From Candidatus Kuenenia stuttgartensis (GTDB taxonomy: Bacteria; Planctomycetota; Planctomycetia; Pirellulales; UBA1268), in the NCBI GenBank assembly GCA_945891385.1, contig CAMDDJ010000003.1, positions 60,178 through 124,177 of the forward strand: a stretch of 64,000 nucleotides of DNA, given 5' to 3'. The position numbers and the translations under genes were made by a program. Under the pieces are notes generated by a model that saw only the letters and a list, made by a program, of their open reading frames with translations, was not told where the DNA came from and did no database searches. Of this stretch, positions 1 through 8,460 are shown piece after piece. Position 1 is the stretch's first letter, and each line of letters opens with the position of its first letter.

Positions 1-171
1 CACGAGGCCGAGGGTCTCGCCGCGACGCACCGAAAAGCTCACGCCATCCACGGCACGAACCTCCTGGCGGTGGCGGGTCAGCCAGCCCTCGCCCACCGTC
101 ACCGGAAATCGGATCTCGAGGTCATGGACGTCGAGGAGCGGCCGTTCGGAGGCGGTTTCGTCGGAACTCAC
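1..171 (-). CDS. oppF: Oligopeptide/dipeptide ABC transporter ATP-binding protein (OppF-like), N-terminal fragment
   Basis: Only the first 57 codons lie in the window; the gene runs off the left edge. Translation from a GTG at 171 gives an ABC ATPase start: a core beta strand with [13 protein letters not shown], an insertion typical of OppF/DppF before the Walker A region ([20 protein letters not shown]), then [12 protein letters not shown] just ahead of the P-loop. The GTG overlaps the TGA of the preceding oppD-like gene by four bases (GTGA), which suggests translational coupling. In this family OppF pairs with OppD to energise peptide import. The assignment as the second ATPase rests on gene order and the N-terminal pattern; the signature motifs are outside the window. 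Confidence 0.85.
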   Translation of the reverse strand, partial: MSSDETASERPLLDVHDLEIRFPVTVGEGWLTRHRQEVRAVDGVSFSVRRGETLGLV

Positions 172-1154
172 GAGGGTTCCTCCATGTTCCAACACGCGGC
201 CGCATGGGTGGCCGACAGCCTTGTGAATGGCGGATATTCCGATCGACACCGATCGATCGAGCGGCTGCAGCGCACGTGGAACGGGCAGCCGGCCGGAAGG
301 TGACCCAGGTCTGGCGGCATACCCGGGATCGCCTCGAGGTGGCTGCCGGGGGGCGTGTCGATCCGGGGTGTGCTCGCCAGGAGACCACGGGTGTAGGGAT
401 GCCGCGGACAGGCGAAGACTTCCGCGGTGGGGCCTGTCTCGACGATCCGGCCGGCATACATCACCGCGACGCGATCGGTGCTGCCGGCGACGACGCCGAG
501 GTCGTGGGTGACGAGCACCACGGCCGTGCCTGCCGAGCGTTGCAGGTCGGCGATCAATTCCAGGATCTGCGCCTGGATCGTGACATCGAGGGCCGTCGTC
601 GGCTCGTCGGCAAAGAGCACCTCCGGTTGACAGAGCAGCGCCATTGCGATCATCACCCGTTGCCGCATGCCTCCGGAAAATTGGTGGGGATACTGGTCGA
701 TCCGCCGGTCGGCATCGGGAATGCCGACCCGTTCGAGCATCGCAATCGCGGCCCGGCGGGCCTCGGCGCCCGAGGTCCCTTTGTGAACCTCGAGCACCTC
801 CGTCAACTGCCGGCTGATCCGCAGATAGGGGTTCAGAGACGTCAGCGGATCCTGGAAGATCATCGCCAGACGGTCGCCCCGAATCGCCTCCAGCTCCCGC
901 TCGCTGCACCGCAACAGGTCGCGTCCGCCGTACCAGACCTCGCCGGACGGGTGAAACGCCGGTGGCCTGGCCACGAGCCCGAGCAGCGAGAGGCAGGCCA
1001 CGCTCTTACCCGAGCCGCTCTCCCCGACGATTCCGAGCGTCTCGCCGCGGCGCACGGAGAAACTCACGCCATCGACCGCCTTGACGATGCCGTCGTCGCT
1101 GTGGAAGTAGGTCCGCAGGTCGGAGACAGACACGACAGCTTCGGGTTCACTCAC
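168..1154 (-). CDS. oppD: Oligopeptide/dipeptide ABC transporter ATP-binding protein (OppD-like)
   Basis: A 328-residue ABC ATPase that hydrolyses ATP on the cytoplasmic face of a peptide importer. Visible motifs: Walker A GESGSGKS near residue 45, Q-loop [11 protein letters not shown] near 100, signature [15 protein letters not shown] written here as FSGGMRQRV near 160, Walker [13 protein letters not shown] near 185, and the switch histidine in LVTHDLGVV. The C-terminal oligopeptide-transporter extension ([12 protein letters not shown], then a cysteine-containing stretch [14 protein letters not shown]) is characteristic of OppD/DppD and may carry an iron-sulfur-like cluster site as in DppD. 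The start is a GTG at 1154. It is separated from the upstream permease gene by 91 bp, the only real gap in the operon. Confidence 0.93.
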   Translation of the reverse strand: MSEPEAVVSVSDLRTYFHSDDGIVKAVDGVSFSVRRGETLGIVGESGSGKSVACLSLLGLVARPPAFHPSGEVWYGGRDLLRCSERELEAIRGDRLAMIFQDPLTSLNPYLRISRQLTEVLEVHKGTSGAEARRAAIAMLERVGIPDADRRIDQYPHQFSGGMRQRVMIAMALLCQPEVLFADEPTTALDVTIQAQILELIADLQRSAGTAVVLVTHDLGVVAGSTDRVAVMYAGRIVETGPTAEVFACPRHPYTRGLLASTPRIDTPPGSHLEAIPGMPPDLGHLPAGCPFHVRCSRSIDRCRSEYPPFTRLSATHAAACWNMEEPS

Positions 1155-1194
1155 CTGTCCGGGCCTCAGGATTTCATCTTCGGGAGCGATTGTC

Positions 1195-1229
1195 GCGCCG
1201 GCGCCGCCGACCCGCGTCGGCTCCGGCGC
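1195..1229. other. Inverted repeat in the oppC-oppD gap
   Basis: A GC-rich hairpin: outer arms GCGCCGG (1195-1201) and CCGGCGC (1223-1229), inner arms GCCGAC (1206-1211) and GTCGGC (1216-1221), with a 4-base loop. No T-run follows on either strand, so it is not a classical terminator. It may stabilise or process the opp mRNA between the permease and ATPase cistrons; that role is inference. Confidence 0.45.
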
Positions 1230-1245
1230 GGGCCACCGAGTGTGA

Positions 1246-2142
1246 TCACCGTTTCATCTTCGGGTCGAGCGCATCCCGCACACCGTCGCCGAGGAAGTTC
1301 AGGGCGAAGAGCATCAGGGCCATCACCCCGCCGGGGAAGGCGAGCGTCCACCAGAAGACGAGCATTTGGTTGGCCCCGTCGTTGATCAGTGCTCCCAGGC
1401 TGGGCCGCGGGGCCTGCACGCCCAATCCCAGGAACGATAGGAAAGCCTCCTGCAGGATCATCGAGGGTACCGTGAGCGTGAAGGTGACGATCACCGGCCC
1501 GAGGGTGTTCGGAATGAGGTGACGGAAGATGATGTCGCTGGCCGGGGTACCCAGGCTCCGGGCCGCGGTCACGAAATCTTGTTCTTTGAGGCTCATCACC
1601 TGGCCGCGGACGATCCGGGCCGTGAGCAGCCAGCCCACCGCGCCCAGCGCCAGAAACACGAGCAGCAGGCTCTTGCCCAGGATCGTCACCAGGATGATCA
1701 CCAGAAACATGTAGGGCAGTGCGTAGAGGATATCGACGGCCCGCATCATGACCGAGTCGACCAGGCCGCCGGCGTAGCTCGCCACGGCTCCGTAGACCGT
1801 GCCGATCGTGGCGGCCACGGTGGCCGCTAGGAGACCCACCGTGAGGCTGACCCGGCCGCCATAGAGCACGCGCGTAAGCAGATCCCGGCCGTAGAAGTCG
1901 GTGCCGAAGGGGTGGCTCCAGGACGGGGGGCGGGCGCCGTAGGCGAGGTCTTGGGTCTCGTAGTCGTAGCCCCAGGTGGCCGCGATCAGGGCCGGCCCAA
2001 CGAGGCTCGCCCCGGCCAAGAACAGAATCACGACCCCGCTGGCCACGGCCAGGCGGTTCTTCCGGAGCCGCCGCCAGGCGTCCTGCCAGAGCGAGGTGCC
2101 GGTCACGAGGCTGGCTGCGGAAGGCGAGGCCGTAGCGGTCAT
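1246..2142 (-). CDS. oppC: Oligopeptide/dipeptide ABC transporter permease (OppC-like)
   Basis: A 298-residue inner-membrane permease of the OppC/DppC type. An N-terminal cytoplasmic stretch (WQDAWRRLRKNRLAVASG) precedes the first membrane helix, as in OppC. A periplasmic loop carries HPFGTDFYGRDLLTRVLYGGRVSL, the family hallmark. The cytoplasmic EAA loop is visible as TAARSLGTPASDIIFRHLIPN. The ATG at 2142 was chosen because it overlaps the oppB stop in an ATGA and matches the usual family N-terminus; the frame stays open further upstream, but that part is antisense-like and overlaps oppB. The protein forms the heteromeric channel with OppB. Confidence 0.93.
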   Translation of the reverse strand: MTATASPSAASLVTGTSLWQDAWRRLRKNRLAVASGVVILFLAGASLVGPALIAATWGYDYETQDLAYGARPPSWSHPFGTDFYGRDLLTRVLYGGRVSLTVGLLAATVAATIGTVYGAVASYAGGLVDSVMMRAVDILYALPYMFLVIILVTILGKSLLLVFLALGAVGWLLTARIVRGQVMSLKEQDFVTAARSLGTPASDIIFRHLIPNTLGPVIVTFTLTVPSMILQEAFLSFLGLGVQAPRPSLGALINDGANQMLVFWWTLAFPGGVMALMLFALNFLGDGVRDALDPKMKR

Positions 2143-3056
2143 GGATACTCGATCCGCGGGTCGAGGAAGCCGTAGATCACGTCCACGACCAGGTTCAGCA
2201 GGAGCAGGAAGAAGGCGTAGAGCACCACGATCCCCATCACGAGGAAGTAGTCGCGATTGAAGGCCGCGTCGACGAAGTAGGGACCGATCCCCGGCACGTT
2301 GAAGATCTTCTCCACCACCACGCTCCCGGTGAGCATGCTCGCGATGGCGGGTCCGAGATAGCTCACCACCGGCAACAGGCCTCCCTTGAGCATGTGCCGC
2401 CAGATCACGAGCCGCTCGGAGAGACCCTTGGCCCGGGCGGTGCGGATGAAGTCGCTTCGCACCACTTCGAGCATGCCGCCGCGGGTCAGCCGGGCGATCG
2501 AGGCGGCGTAGATCGTTCCCAGCGTGATGCCGGGCAGGATCACGTGCCGGAGGTCGCCCCAGCCGGCGGGAGGAAGCAGGTGGAGCCGCAGCGAAAAGAG
2601 CAGCACGAGCAGGGGGCCGAGCACGAAGCTGGGAATGCTGATCCCGATCAGGGCCGCCGCCATCGCGGCATGATCCCAGACGGTGTTCTGCCGCACCGCG
2701 CCGATGATGCCGGCTGTGATGCCCACGAGCAGCGACCAGACGAGGGCAACCCCGGCGAGCGTGAGCGAGACAGGAAAGCCGTCGGCGATGATCTCGTTGA
2801 CGCTCCGCTGGGGATACTTGGTCGAGGGGCCGAGATCGCCCACGAGCAGATTGCCGAGGTAGCGGACGAACTGCTCGGGAAGCGGTTTGTCGAAGCCATA
2901 CTTGGCGTCGAGCTGCCGACGAACCTCCGGCGGAATCTCCTTTTCGCTCGAGAAGGGCGAGCCGGGCGCCAGCCGGACCAGGGCGAACGACCCGAGGATG
3001 ATGATCAGGGCGGTGGGAATCAGCTCCAGGAGCCGGCGGATCACGTAGGCCTTCAT
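2139..3056 (-). CDS. oppB: Oligopeptide/dipeptide ABC transporter permease (OppB-like)
   Basis: A 305-residue permease of the OppB/DppB type. It opens with the classic MKAYVIRRLLELIPTALI first helix. A periplasmic segment follows (QLDAKYGFDKPLPEQFVRYLGNLL), in keeping with the family's LGLDKPLPVQY motif. The EAA loop reads RTARAKGLSERLVIWRHML, and the C-terminus ends in VDVIYGFLDPRIEYP, the conserved YxxLDPRI end. The start at 3056 overlaps the oppA stop (ATGA) and the gene ends in an ATGA with oppC, so oppA-B-C are probably co-translated. Confidence 0.94.
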   Translation of the reverse strand: MKAYVIRRLLELIPTALIIILGSFALVRLAPGSPFSSEKEIPPEVRRQLDAKYGFDKPLPEQFVRYLGNLLVGDLGPSTKYPQRSVNEIIADGFPVSLTLAGVALVWSLLVGITAGIIGAVRQNTVWDHAAMAAALIGISIPSFVLGPLLVLLFSLRLHLLPPAGWGDLRHVILPGITLGTIYAASIARLTRGGMLEVVRSDFIRTARAKGLSERLVIWRHMLKGGLLPVVSYLGPAIASMLTGSVVVEKIFNVPGIGPYFVDAAFNRDYFLVMGIVVLYAFFLLLLNLVVDVIYGFLDPRIEYP

Positions 3057-4831
3057 GCCGCCTTCTCCTTGGCTGCCGCTGAGGGATGGACTGCCGCCGG
3101 TGGACGGGGGGGCGCGGGCGGTCGGCCGGCGGGTGCGGGCTGACGATCGCGATCCGGTCGTCGCTCGTCGATCCAGATGTGCTTCCAGGGATGGCGATCC
3201 TGGTGGTTGCCCTCGATCCCACGGACATAGGGCTTGATCAGCTGGGAGCGGGTATAGACGTAGAGCGGGATCAACGGCTGGGCCTCGAGCATCAACGCCT
3301 CGGCCTCCCGCAGCCGGGCCAGCCGCCGGGAAGGGTCGCTCTCCCGGTTGGCGGCCGCCAGGAGCTCGTCGTACTCAGCGTTCGACCAGGCCGAGTGGTT
3401 GTTGCCGCACTCGGTCGTGAGCAGTTCCAGGAACGTGAAGGGATCGGCGTAGTCACCGGTCCAGCCCATCCGGCAGATCTGGAAGTTCATCTGTTCGGCA
3501 TTGGCCAGGAACACCTTCCACTCCTGGTTCTCGAGTTCGACGCGGATTCCGAGTTCCTTCTTCCACATCTGCTGGATCGCCTCAGCCACCTGCTTGTGGC
3601 CCTCCGACGTGTTGTACATGAGCGTTACCGGCGGCAGATCCTCCGGCCGCTCGTAGCCGGCCTCCCGCAGGAGCTGCCTGGCCCGGTCGGGATCGAAAAG
3701 CGGCAGGGGAATCGCCTCGTAGCCGGCCAGCCCGTCGGGCACGAGCGCTGCCGACGGGATCTGGCCGCCCCGGGCCACGTGGGCCACGAGCGCCTCCCGG
3801 TCGATCGCCAGCGAGAGGGCCTGGCGGACGAGCGGATCGTCGAGCGGCGGGGCCTGGGTGTTGATCCAGTAGAAGTAGACCGCCAGGTAGGGATGGCGAT
3901 GGAAGTCGCCGTAGCGGGCCAGCTCGTCCAGGAACTCGGCTGGCAGCGAGGTGTTGCTGCCAGGCCAGTCGAACTCGCCGGCAGCGTACATGTTGAGTGC
4001 TGTCGTGTAACTCTCCACCATCGCCAGCCGGACCCGCTCGAGGCGGACGTTCGTGGCGTCCCAATACCGTGGATTCTTCTCGAACACCATCCGCTGGCGA
4101 AACGTCCACTCTGTCATCCGATAGGGCCCGTTGCACACGACGTGCTCCGGTCGTGTCCAGAGTTCCGGATCGATGCCGCGGGTGGCGAGATCCTCGAGCA
4201 GGTGCCGCGGGATCGGCATAAAGGAATAGAAGGTGAGAAAATGGAGGAAGTAGGGGATCGGGTTCTCGAGCGTCACCTCGAGTGTGAGGTCGTCGAGGGC
4301 CTGGACGGTGAGGGTTTCGGGCGCGGCCTCACCCCGGCTGATCGCAGCGCCGCCCCGGAAGATGTGGCCGTTGGTGGCATACTTGCTGGCCGTCGCCGGA
4401 TCGACGAGCCGGCGAAACGAATAGACAAAGTCGTGGGCCGTCAGCGGCGTGCCGTCGGACCACTCGGAGGGGCGGAGGTGGAACGTGTAGGTTCGGCCGT
4501 CGGCCGAGACCTCCCAATGCGTGGCGATCTCGGGAAGCGGCTCGAGCGTGGCCGGATGAGCCTGCACGAGTCCAGCGAACGTGTTCCAGAGGATCTCGCC
4601 GCCGTTGCCATCGGCACACTTGTTGGGATCGAGCCATTCGGGCTCGCCGGCGTTGTTCATCCAGAGCTCACCGGGGCCGTGACGGGGCTCGGTGGTGCCG
4701 AAGAAGCCCGTCTCCTCCGGCCGGCAGCCGGCGAGCGACAACGCGAGGCCTATTCCGAGGATCGCCACGGTACCCATGATCGGCAGCGGGCCTTGAATCG
4801 AGGGCGATGCGGGCGAGTGTTGGGAAACCAT
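3053..4831 (-). CDS. oppA: Peptide-binding lipoprotein of the opp transporter (SBP family 5)
   Basis: A 592-residue extracytoplasmic solute-binding protein. A lipobox LSLAGC puts the lipidated cysteine at residue 36, after a hydrophobic segment that begins at an internal Met (residue 19), so the true start could be 4777. The body has family 5 features: EPEWLDPNKCADGNGGEI, a full HWEVSADGRTYTFHLRPSEWSDGTPLTAHDFVYSFRR block cut here in two, and NCGPYRMTEW-like CNGPYRMTEW. The C-terminus ends in a Pro/Ala-rich low-complexity tail of about 35 residues, unusual for the family. It is the first gene of the operon and is divergent from the redoxin gene across 114 bp. Confidence 0.93.
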   Translation of the reverse strand: MVSQHSPASPSIQGPLPIMGTVAILGIGLALSLAGCRPEETGFFGTTEPRHGPGELWMNNAGEPEWLDPNKCADGNGGEILWNTFAGLVQAHPATLEPLPEIATHWEVSADGRTYTFHLRPSEWSDGTPLTAHDFVYSFRRLVDPATASKYATNGHIFRGGAAISRGEAAPETLTVQALDDLTLEVTLENPIPYFLHFLTFYSFMPIPRHLLEDLATRGIDPELWTRPEHVVCNGPYRMTEWTFRQRMVFEKNPRYWDATNVRLERVRLAMVESYTTALNMYAAGEFDWPGSNTSLPAEFLDELARYGDFHRHPYLAVYFYWINTQAPPLDDPLVRQALSLAIDREALVAHVARGGQIPSAALVPDGLAGYEAIPLPLFDPDRARQLLREAGYERPEDLPPVTLMYNTSEGHKQVAEAIQQMWKKELGIRVELENQEWKVFLANAEQMNFQICRMGWTGDYADPFTFLELLTTECGNNHSAWSNAEYDELLAAANRESDPSRRLARLREAEALMLEAQPLIPLYVYTRSQLIKPYVRGIEGNHQDRHPWKHIWIDERRPDRDRQPAPAGRPPAPPRPPAAVHPSAAAKEKAA

Positions 4832-4945
4832 GAGCGTGAAAGATAGCGTGCGGAGTCCGGTCCGGTCGAGGATTGTGGCAGGATCGTTGGATCCCTTTCC
4901 GAGGACTCATCACAGCCTGCACCACCCGCGGTAGACTCTCTCTCC

Positions 4946-6859
4946 ATGCGTACTCTCGCGGCGAATCCAACGGCCTTGTGGAAGAACTTCCCCCGAACCT
5001 TGGCCGGGGCGATCGCGGTCGTGTTGCTTCTTGGCCCGGCGCCGGCCGATGAGTCGATCCTGCCGCTCGATCGCCTGGTCGGCCGTCGGGTCGGGGATTT
5101 CCGGCTCGTCGATGTCCAGGCCCGGCAGGAGGTCTGGCTCTACGGCCTCGCTGCGCGGAACACCGGTCTGGCCACCGCGCTTGGGGCCACGCCGGCACGC
5201 GGAGTCGTGCTCGTGTTCGTGTCGCCGGGCTGCCCGCTGGGGGAGAAGTATCTTCCGCGGCTGGCCGAGATGGCGGACCACTACCGCGAGCGGGGCGTGT
5301 GGTTCTTTGGAATCGCCTCGGGCGCGGGGGACACCCTGGAGGAACTGCGGGAATGGGCCGACGAGCGGAAGCCGGGGTTCCCGATCCTGCACGACGTCGG
5401 CAACGTCCAGGCCGATGCCCTGCTCGTCGAACGATCCAATGAAGCGATTCTGCTCGATGCCCGGGCCCGGATTCGCTATCGGGGTGCGATCGACGATCAA
5501 TATGGTTACGACTTCACGCGGCCCGAGCCCCGACAGCGGTACCTCGCCGACGCCATCGAGGCAGTCCTCGCGCGGCCCGGGCGGGCCGTGGTGGTGAAGG
5601 CGACGGACGTCGCCGGCTGCCGCCTGACGCGGGTGCAGCCGAACGGCCCGGCGCTGCCTGCGGTGCAACGGGTGCGACCGGCGGCTGCGGCCATCACGGC
5701 CCACCTCGATGCCGCCGAACCGTCTCCCGACGTGGGTAGGGTCGACTATGCGGTCGACGTCGCCCCGATCCTCCAGGACCGGTGTCAGGCCTGCCATCGT
5801 CCCGGGCAGGTGGGTGGGTTTTCCCTGTTGACCGCCGCCGACGCTCGGAGCCATGCCGCGATGATCGCCGAGGTCGTGGCCGACCGACGGATGCCGCCCT
5901 GGCATGCCGACCCCCGCCACGGCACGTTTGCCAACGATCGCCGGCTCACGTCCCGGGAGCGGGCCGTGCTTCTGGCGTGGGTCGATCAGGGTTCGCCTGA
6001 GGGCGACGGTTCCCACGAACCGCCGCCGCGACAGTGGCCCGAGGGCTGGACGATCGGCGTGCCCGATGTCGTCTTCGAGATTCCGGAGAGCAATACCGTA
6101 CCTGCGCAGGGCACCGTGCCCTATGTCACGATGCGGGTGCCCACCGGCTTCACCGAGGATGTCTGGGTGCAGGCGGCCGAGGCCCGACCGGGCAACTCCG
6201 CGGTCGTCCACCACATTCTTGTGTTCGTGGAGCCGCCGGACGGAGGCCGTCGGCGGATTGCCGGTGATGCCGACGGTCAACTCTGCGGCTACGCGCCGGG
6301 TGACATGCCGTCGGTCTTTCCCGCAGGCACGGCCAAGAAGATTCCCGCCGGAAGCCGCCTGAAGTTTCAGCTGCATTACACGCCCAATGGCCGCGTTCAG
6401 ACCGATCGGTCGAAGGTGGGTCTGATCTTCGCCACCACGCCGCCTGTGCGGGAGGCGGTGACGCTCGGGATCGCCAACCCGCGGTTTCTGATTCCGGCGG
6501 GAGCAGACTCGCACCCGGTGCAGGCGGAGCATCACTTCGATCGGGAGGTTCGTCTTCTGAGCTTCATGCCCCACATGCACCTGCGCGGCAAGGCGTTTCG
6601 CTACACGCTTCATGCCCCGGGCACGGCGGCCGAGGTTCTGCTCGACGTGCCCGCCTACGACTTTGGCTGGCAGACGTATTACACCCTCGCCCGGCCCCGC
6701 ACGCTCCCGGCCGGCTCACGGATCGTCTGCGACGCCGTGTTCGACAACTCGGCCGACAATCCGGCCAACCCCGATCCGACGATCTCGGTTGCCTGGGGAG
6801 AGCAGACCTGGGAGGAGATGATGATCGGCTACGTGGACGTCGATCTGCCGCGCGAGTGA
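4946..6859 (+). CDS. Secreted redoxin / c-type heme / copper monooxygenase-like fusion protein
   Basis: A 637-residue exported protein with three parts. An N-terminal signal peptide (hydrophobic core AGAIAVVLLLGPAPA) is followed by an AhpC/TSA-type thioredoxin fold with a single cysteine, SPGCPLGEKYLP (C96). Near residue 281 a heme c site CQACH lies in the DVAPILQDRCQACHRPG context seen in planctomycete cytochromes. The C-terminal half resembles copper type II ascorbate-dependent monooxygenases: VVHHILVFV near 420 and PHMHLRGKAF near 541 supply histidine ligands. Such fusions are common in planctomycetes but have no established reaction. The lone redoxin cysteine suggests a peroxidatic or metal-handling role, not disulfide exchange; this is inference. 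The next gene, arsC, converges with it. Confidence 0.8.
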   Translation: MRTLAANPTALWKNFPRTLAGAIAVVLLLGPAPADESILPLDRLVGRRVGDFRLVDVQARQEVWLYGLAARNTGLATALGATPARGVVLVFVSPGCPLGEKYLPRLAEMADHYRERGVWFFGIASGAGDTLEELREWADERKPGFPILHDVGNVQADALLVERSNEAILLDARARIRYRGAIDDQYGYDFTRPEPRQRYLADAIEAVLARPGRAVVVKATDVAGCRLTRVQPNGPALPAVQRVRPAAAAITAHLDAAEPSPDVGRVDYAVDVAPILQDRCQACHRPGQVGGFSLLTAADARSHAAMIAEVVADRRMPPWHADPRHGTFANDRRLTSRERAVLLAWVDQGSPEGDGSHEPPPRQWPEGWTIGVPDVVFEIPESNTVPAQGTVPYVTMRVPTGFTEDVWVQAAEARPGNSAVVHHILVFVEPPDGGRRRIAGDADGQLCGYAPGDMPSVFPAGTAKKIPAGSRLKFQLHYTPNGRVQTDRSKVGLIFATTPPVREAVTLGIANPRFLIPAGADSHPVQAEHHFDREVRLLSFMPHMHLRGKAFRYTLHAPGTAAEVLLDVPAYDFGWQTYYTLARPRTLPAGSRIVCDAVFDNSADNPANPDPTISVAWGEQTWEEMMIGYVDVDLPRE

Positions 6860-6881
6860 CGCTCGTCCACGGCGGTCGTTG

Positions 6882-7280
6882 TCAGGGATGGTCGTCGAGG
6901 CTCGCGAGCAGGTCTTTCACCTTCTGCTCGATCAGGTCGCGAACCTCGCGGAATTGCTCGGGGTTCATCTCCCGAGGGTCGGGAATCTTCCAGTCCAGAC
7001 GCTGGCCGGCCTGCACGAGCGGGCATTCATCGCCGCAGCCCATGGTGACGGCCACGTCGACGTCACGGCCGTTGAATTCGTCGAGCCCCTTCGACGCGTG
7101 GGTCGAAAGGTCATAGCCGAGTTCCTTCATCGCCTCGACGGCTCGGGGGTTCACCCGGCCGGAGGGTTTCGATCCAGCGCTCGCTGCCTCGACTCGGCCG
7201 GCGGCGTGGATGCGGGCGAAGGCCTCGGCCATCTGGCTGCGGTTCGAGTTCTCGACGCAGACGAAGAGGATGGTTTTCAT
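6882..7280 (-). CDS. arsC: Arsenate reductase, thioredoxin-linked ArsC type (low-MW PTPase fold)
   Basis: A 132-residue cytosolic enzyme expected to reduce arsenate to arsenite. The P-loop VCVENSNRSQMAEA gives the CX5R site (C8, R14). The redox cysteines of the ArsC cascade are in TMGCGDECPLV (C82, C86), and the catalytic Asp lies in KIPDPREM (about residue 101). The paired extra cysteines separate it from ordinary tyrosine phosphatases. No other ars genes (arsR, acr3/arsB) are adjacent, so it stands alone between the redoxin fusion and apbE. The start ATG at 7280 gives the conserved N-terminus MKTILFVC. Confidence 0.88.
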   Translation of the reverse strand: MKTILFVCVENSNRSQMAEAFARIHAAGRVEAASAGSKPSGRVNPRAVEAMKELGYDLSTHASKGLDEFNGRDVDVAVTMGCGDECPLVQAGQRLDWKIPDPREMNPEQFREVRDLIEQKVKDLLASLDDHP

Positions 7281-7316
7281 GCCGGACTTCTACCACACAA
7301 TCAAGCCGATCGCCCA

Positions 7317-8354
7317 TCAGGGGCCGGGCCACGGGCCGGTGGTGCTCGTGCGAATGCCGCCTTCTGTCCGCCAGACGAACCGGGCCGATGTTTCCGGGTA
7401 CGTGGCGATCACGGCGGAAGCAGCGTCGGGCCCCAGCACGCTGGCGGCAGTCGCCAGGGCGTCGGCGGTGGTGGCGTCGGCGGCGATGACCGTCACGGCG
7501 GCGGGGCCGGGTACCCCGAGCCCCGTCCGCGGATCGACGATGTGGCTGTAGCGAGTTCCGTCGATCGTGACCGCCTGGTAGGCATCCCCCGACGTCGTCA
7601 CCGCCGCATGGGAGAGCACGAGGGTTTCCGCCTCACCGCCGGGCTCGAGCGGGGCGACCTGAATCCGCCAACCGGGTGAGCCGGGGGGCGGCCCGGAAAC
7701 GACCACGTCGCCCGAGGCGTCGATCAGGGCCGCAGCGATGCCGAGAGACTCGAGCCGATCGATGGCCCGGTCGGCTGCATAGCCCATTCCGATTCCGCCC
7801 GGATCGAGCCGCGTGCCCGGCTTCGGCAGCCGCACCGCCTGACGTTCGGGTAGGAGTTCGATCGTGCCGGAACCGACGGCTGCACGTGCGGCAGCCAGTT
7901 TGTCGGCCCGAGGCAGCCGGCCGCTCCGGCGGGACTGCCGCCAGAGGCTCGTGAGCGGCCCGACCGTGATATCAAAGCCGCCGTCAGTCCGCCGGCGGAA
8001 TTCCTCGGCCGCGACGAGCACCCGCCAGAGATCGTCGCTCACGGAGATCGGCTCCGACTGGGCGGCCCGGGTGGCAAGCCGGGAGAGTTCGCTCTCGGCA
8101 TCGTAGTCGGAGAGCACCCGCTCCACCCGAGCGATCTCGGCAAAGGCCGCCGCGATCGCCTGCCGGCCCAACGCGGCGTCGGGCGAAGAGACGGTGATCG
8201 TCCAGGGCACACCCATCAGCCGCCGGGTTTCGCTGAGCAGACCGGGTGCATCGGCGGCTGACGCGGTTCCGCCGGCCACTGCCAGCCAGCCGGTCACAAC
8301 CGCCGCGGTCACGAGCCTGCGGTAGACTCGGTGTGAGTGGAAAAAGCCTTCCAC
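7317..8354 (-). CDS. apbE: FAD:protein FMN transferase (ApbE family)
   Basis: An exported flavinyltransferase that attaches FMN to Thr/Ser of target proteins. Visible family blocks: LMGVPWTITVSS, LSDYDAESELSRL, DPGGIGMGYAADRAID (flavin and Mg region), GDVVVSG, VTTSGDAYQ and RYSHIVDPRTGLGV. The signal peptide core is LVTAAVVTGWLAVAGGTASA. The start is uncertain. A GTG at 8312 falls inside the signal peptide; a GTG at 8354 restores the basic n-region (HSHRVYRR) and gives 345 residues; an ATG at 8462 is also in frame. Both upstream choices lie in or beyond the 90-bp repeat at 8337-8426, so the 5' end has apparently been remodelled by that repeat. No partner flavoprotein gene (e.g. NQR or RNF subunits) is in the window. 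Confidence 0.8.
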   Translation of the reverse strand: MEGFFHSHRVYRRLVTAAVVTGWLAVAGGTASAADAPGLLSETRRLMGVPWTITVSSPDAALGRQAIAAAFAEIARVERVLSDYDAESELSRLATRAAQSEPISVSDDLWRVLVAAEEFRRRTDGGFDITVGPLTSLWRQSRRSGRLPRADKLAAARAAVGSGTIELLPERQAVRLPKPGTRLDPGGIGMGYAADRAIDRLESLGIAAALIDASGDVVVSGPPPGSPGWRIQVAPLEPGGEAETLVLSHAAVTTSGDAYQAVTIDGTRYSHIVDPRTGLGVPGPAAVTVIAADATTADALATAASVLGPDAASAVIATYPETSARFVWRTEGGIRTSTTGPWPGP

Positions 8355-8426
8355 GGCCTTTTTCCCCGTGGGCGACCGCAGGAAACGCCGAGGGTTTCCT
8401 GGGCCGCCGGCCGCCGCATCCTGCGG
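8337..8426 (-). repeat. Structured 90-bp repeat, family B, copy 2
   Basis: Aligned by hand against the reverse complement of 38811-38900 it is the same length and matches at 76 of 90 positions without gaps. It contains the hairpin GGAAAAAG (8339-8346) / CTTTTTCC (8358-8365), a second hairpin GGAAAC (8381-8386) / GTTTCC (8394-8399) with a 7-nt loop, and distant complementary arms CCGCAGG (8376-8382) / CCTGCGG (8420-8426). The first stem differs from the other copy by a compensated base pair. It overlaps the 5' end of apbE. Confidence 0.8.
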
Positions 8427-8460
8427 GGGCACGCCTTTTCCAGACTCTGACAGAAACACC

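Noticed and set aside
3086..4846. Long open frame antisense to oppA
   Set aside because: Same reason: it mirrors the oppA codon pattern and has no recognisable domain.
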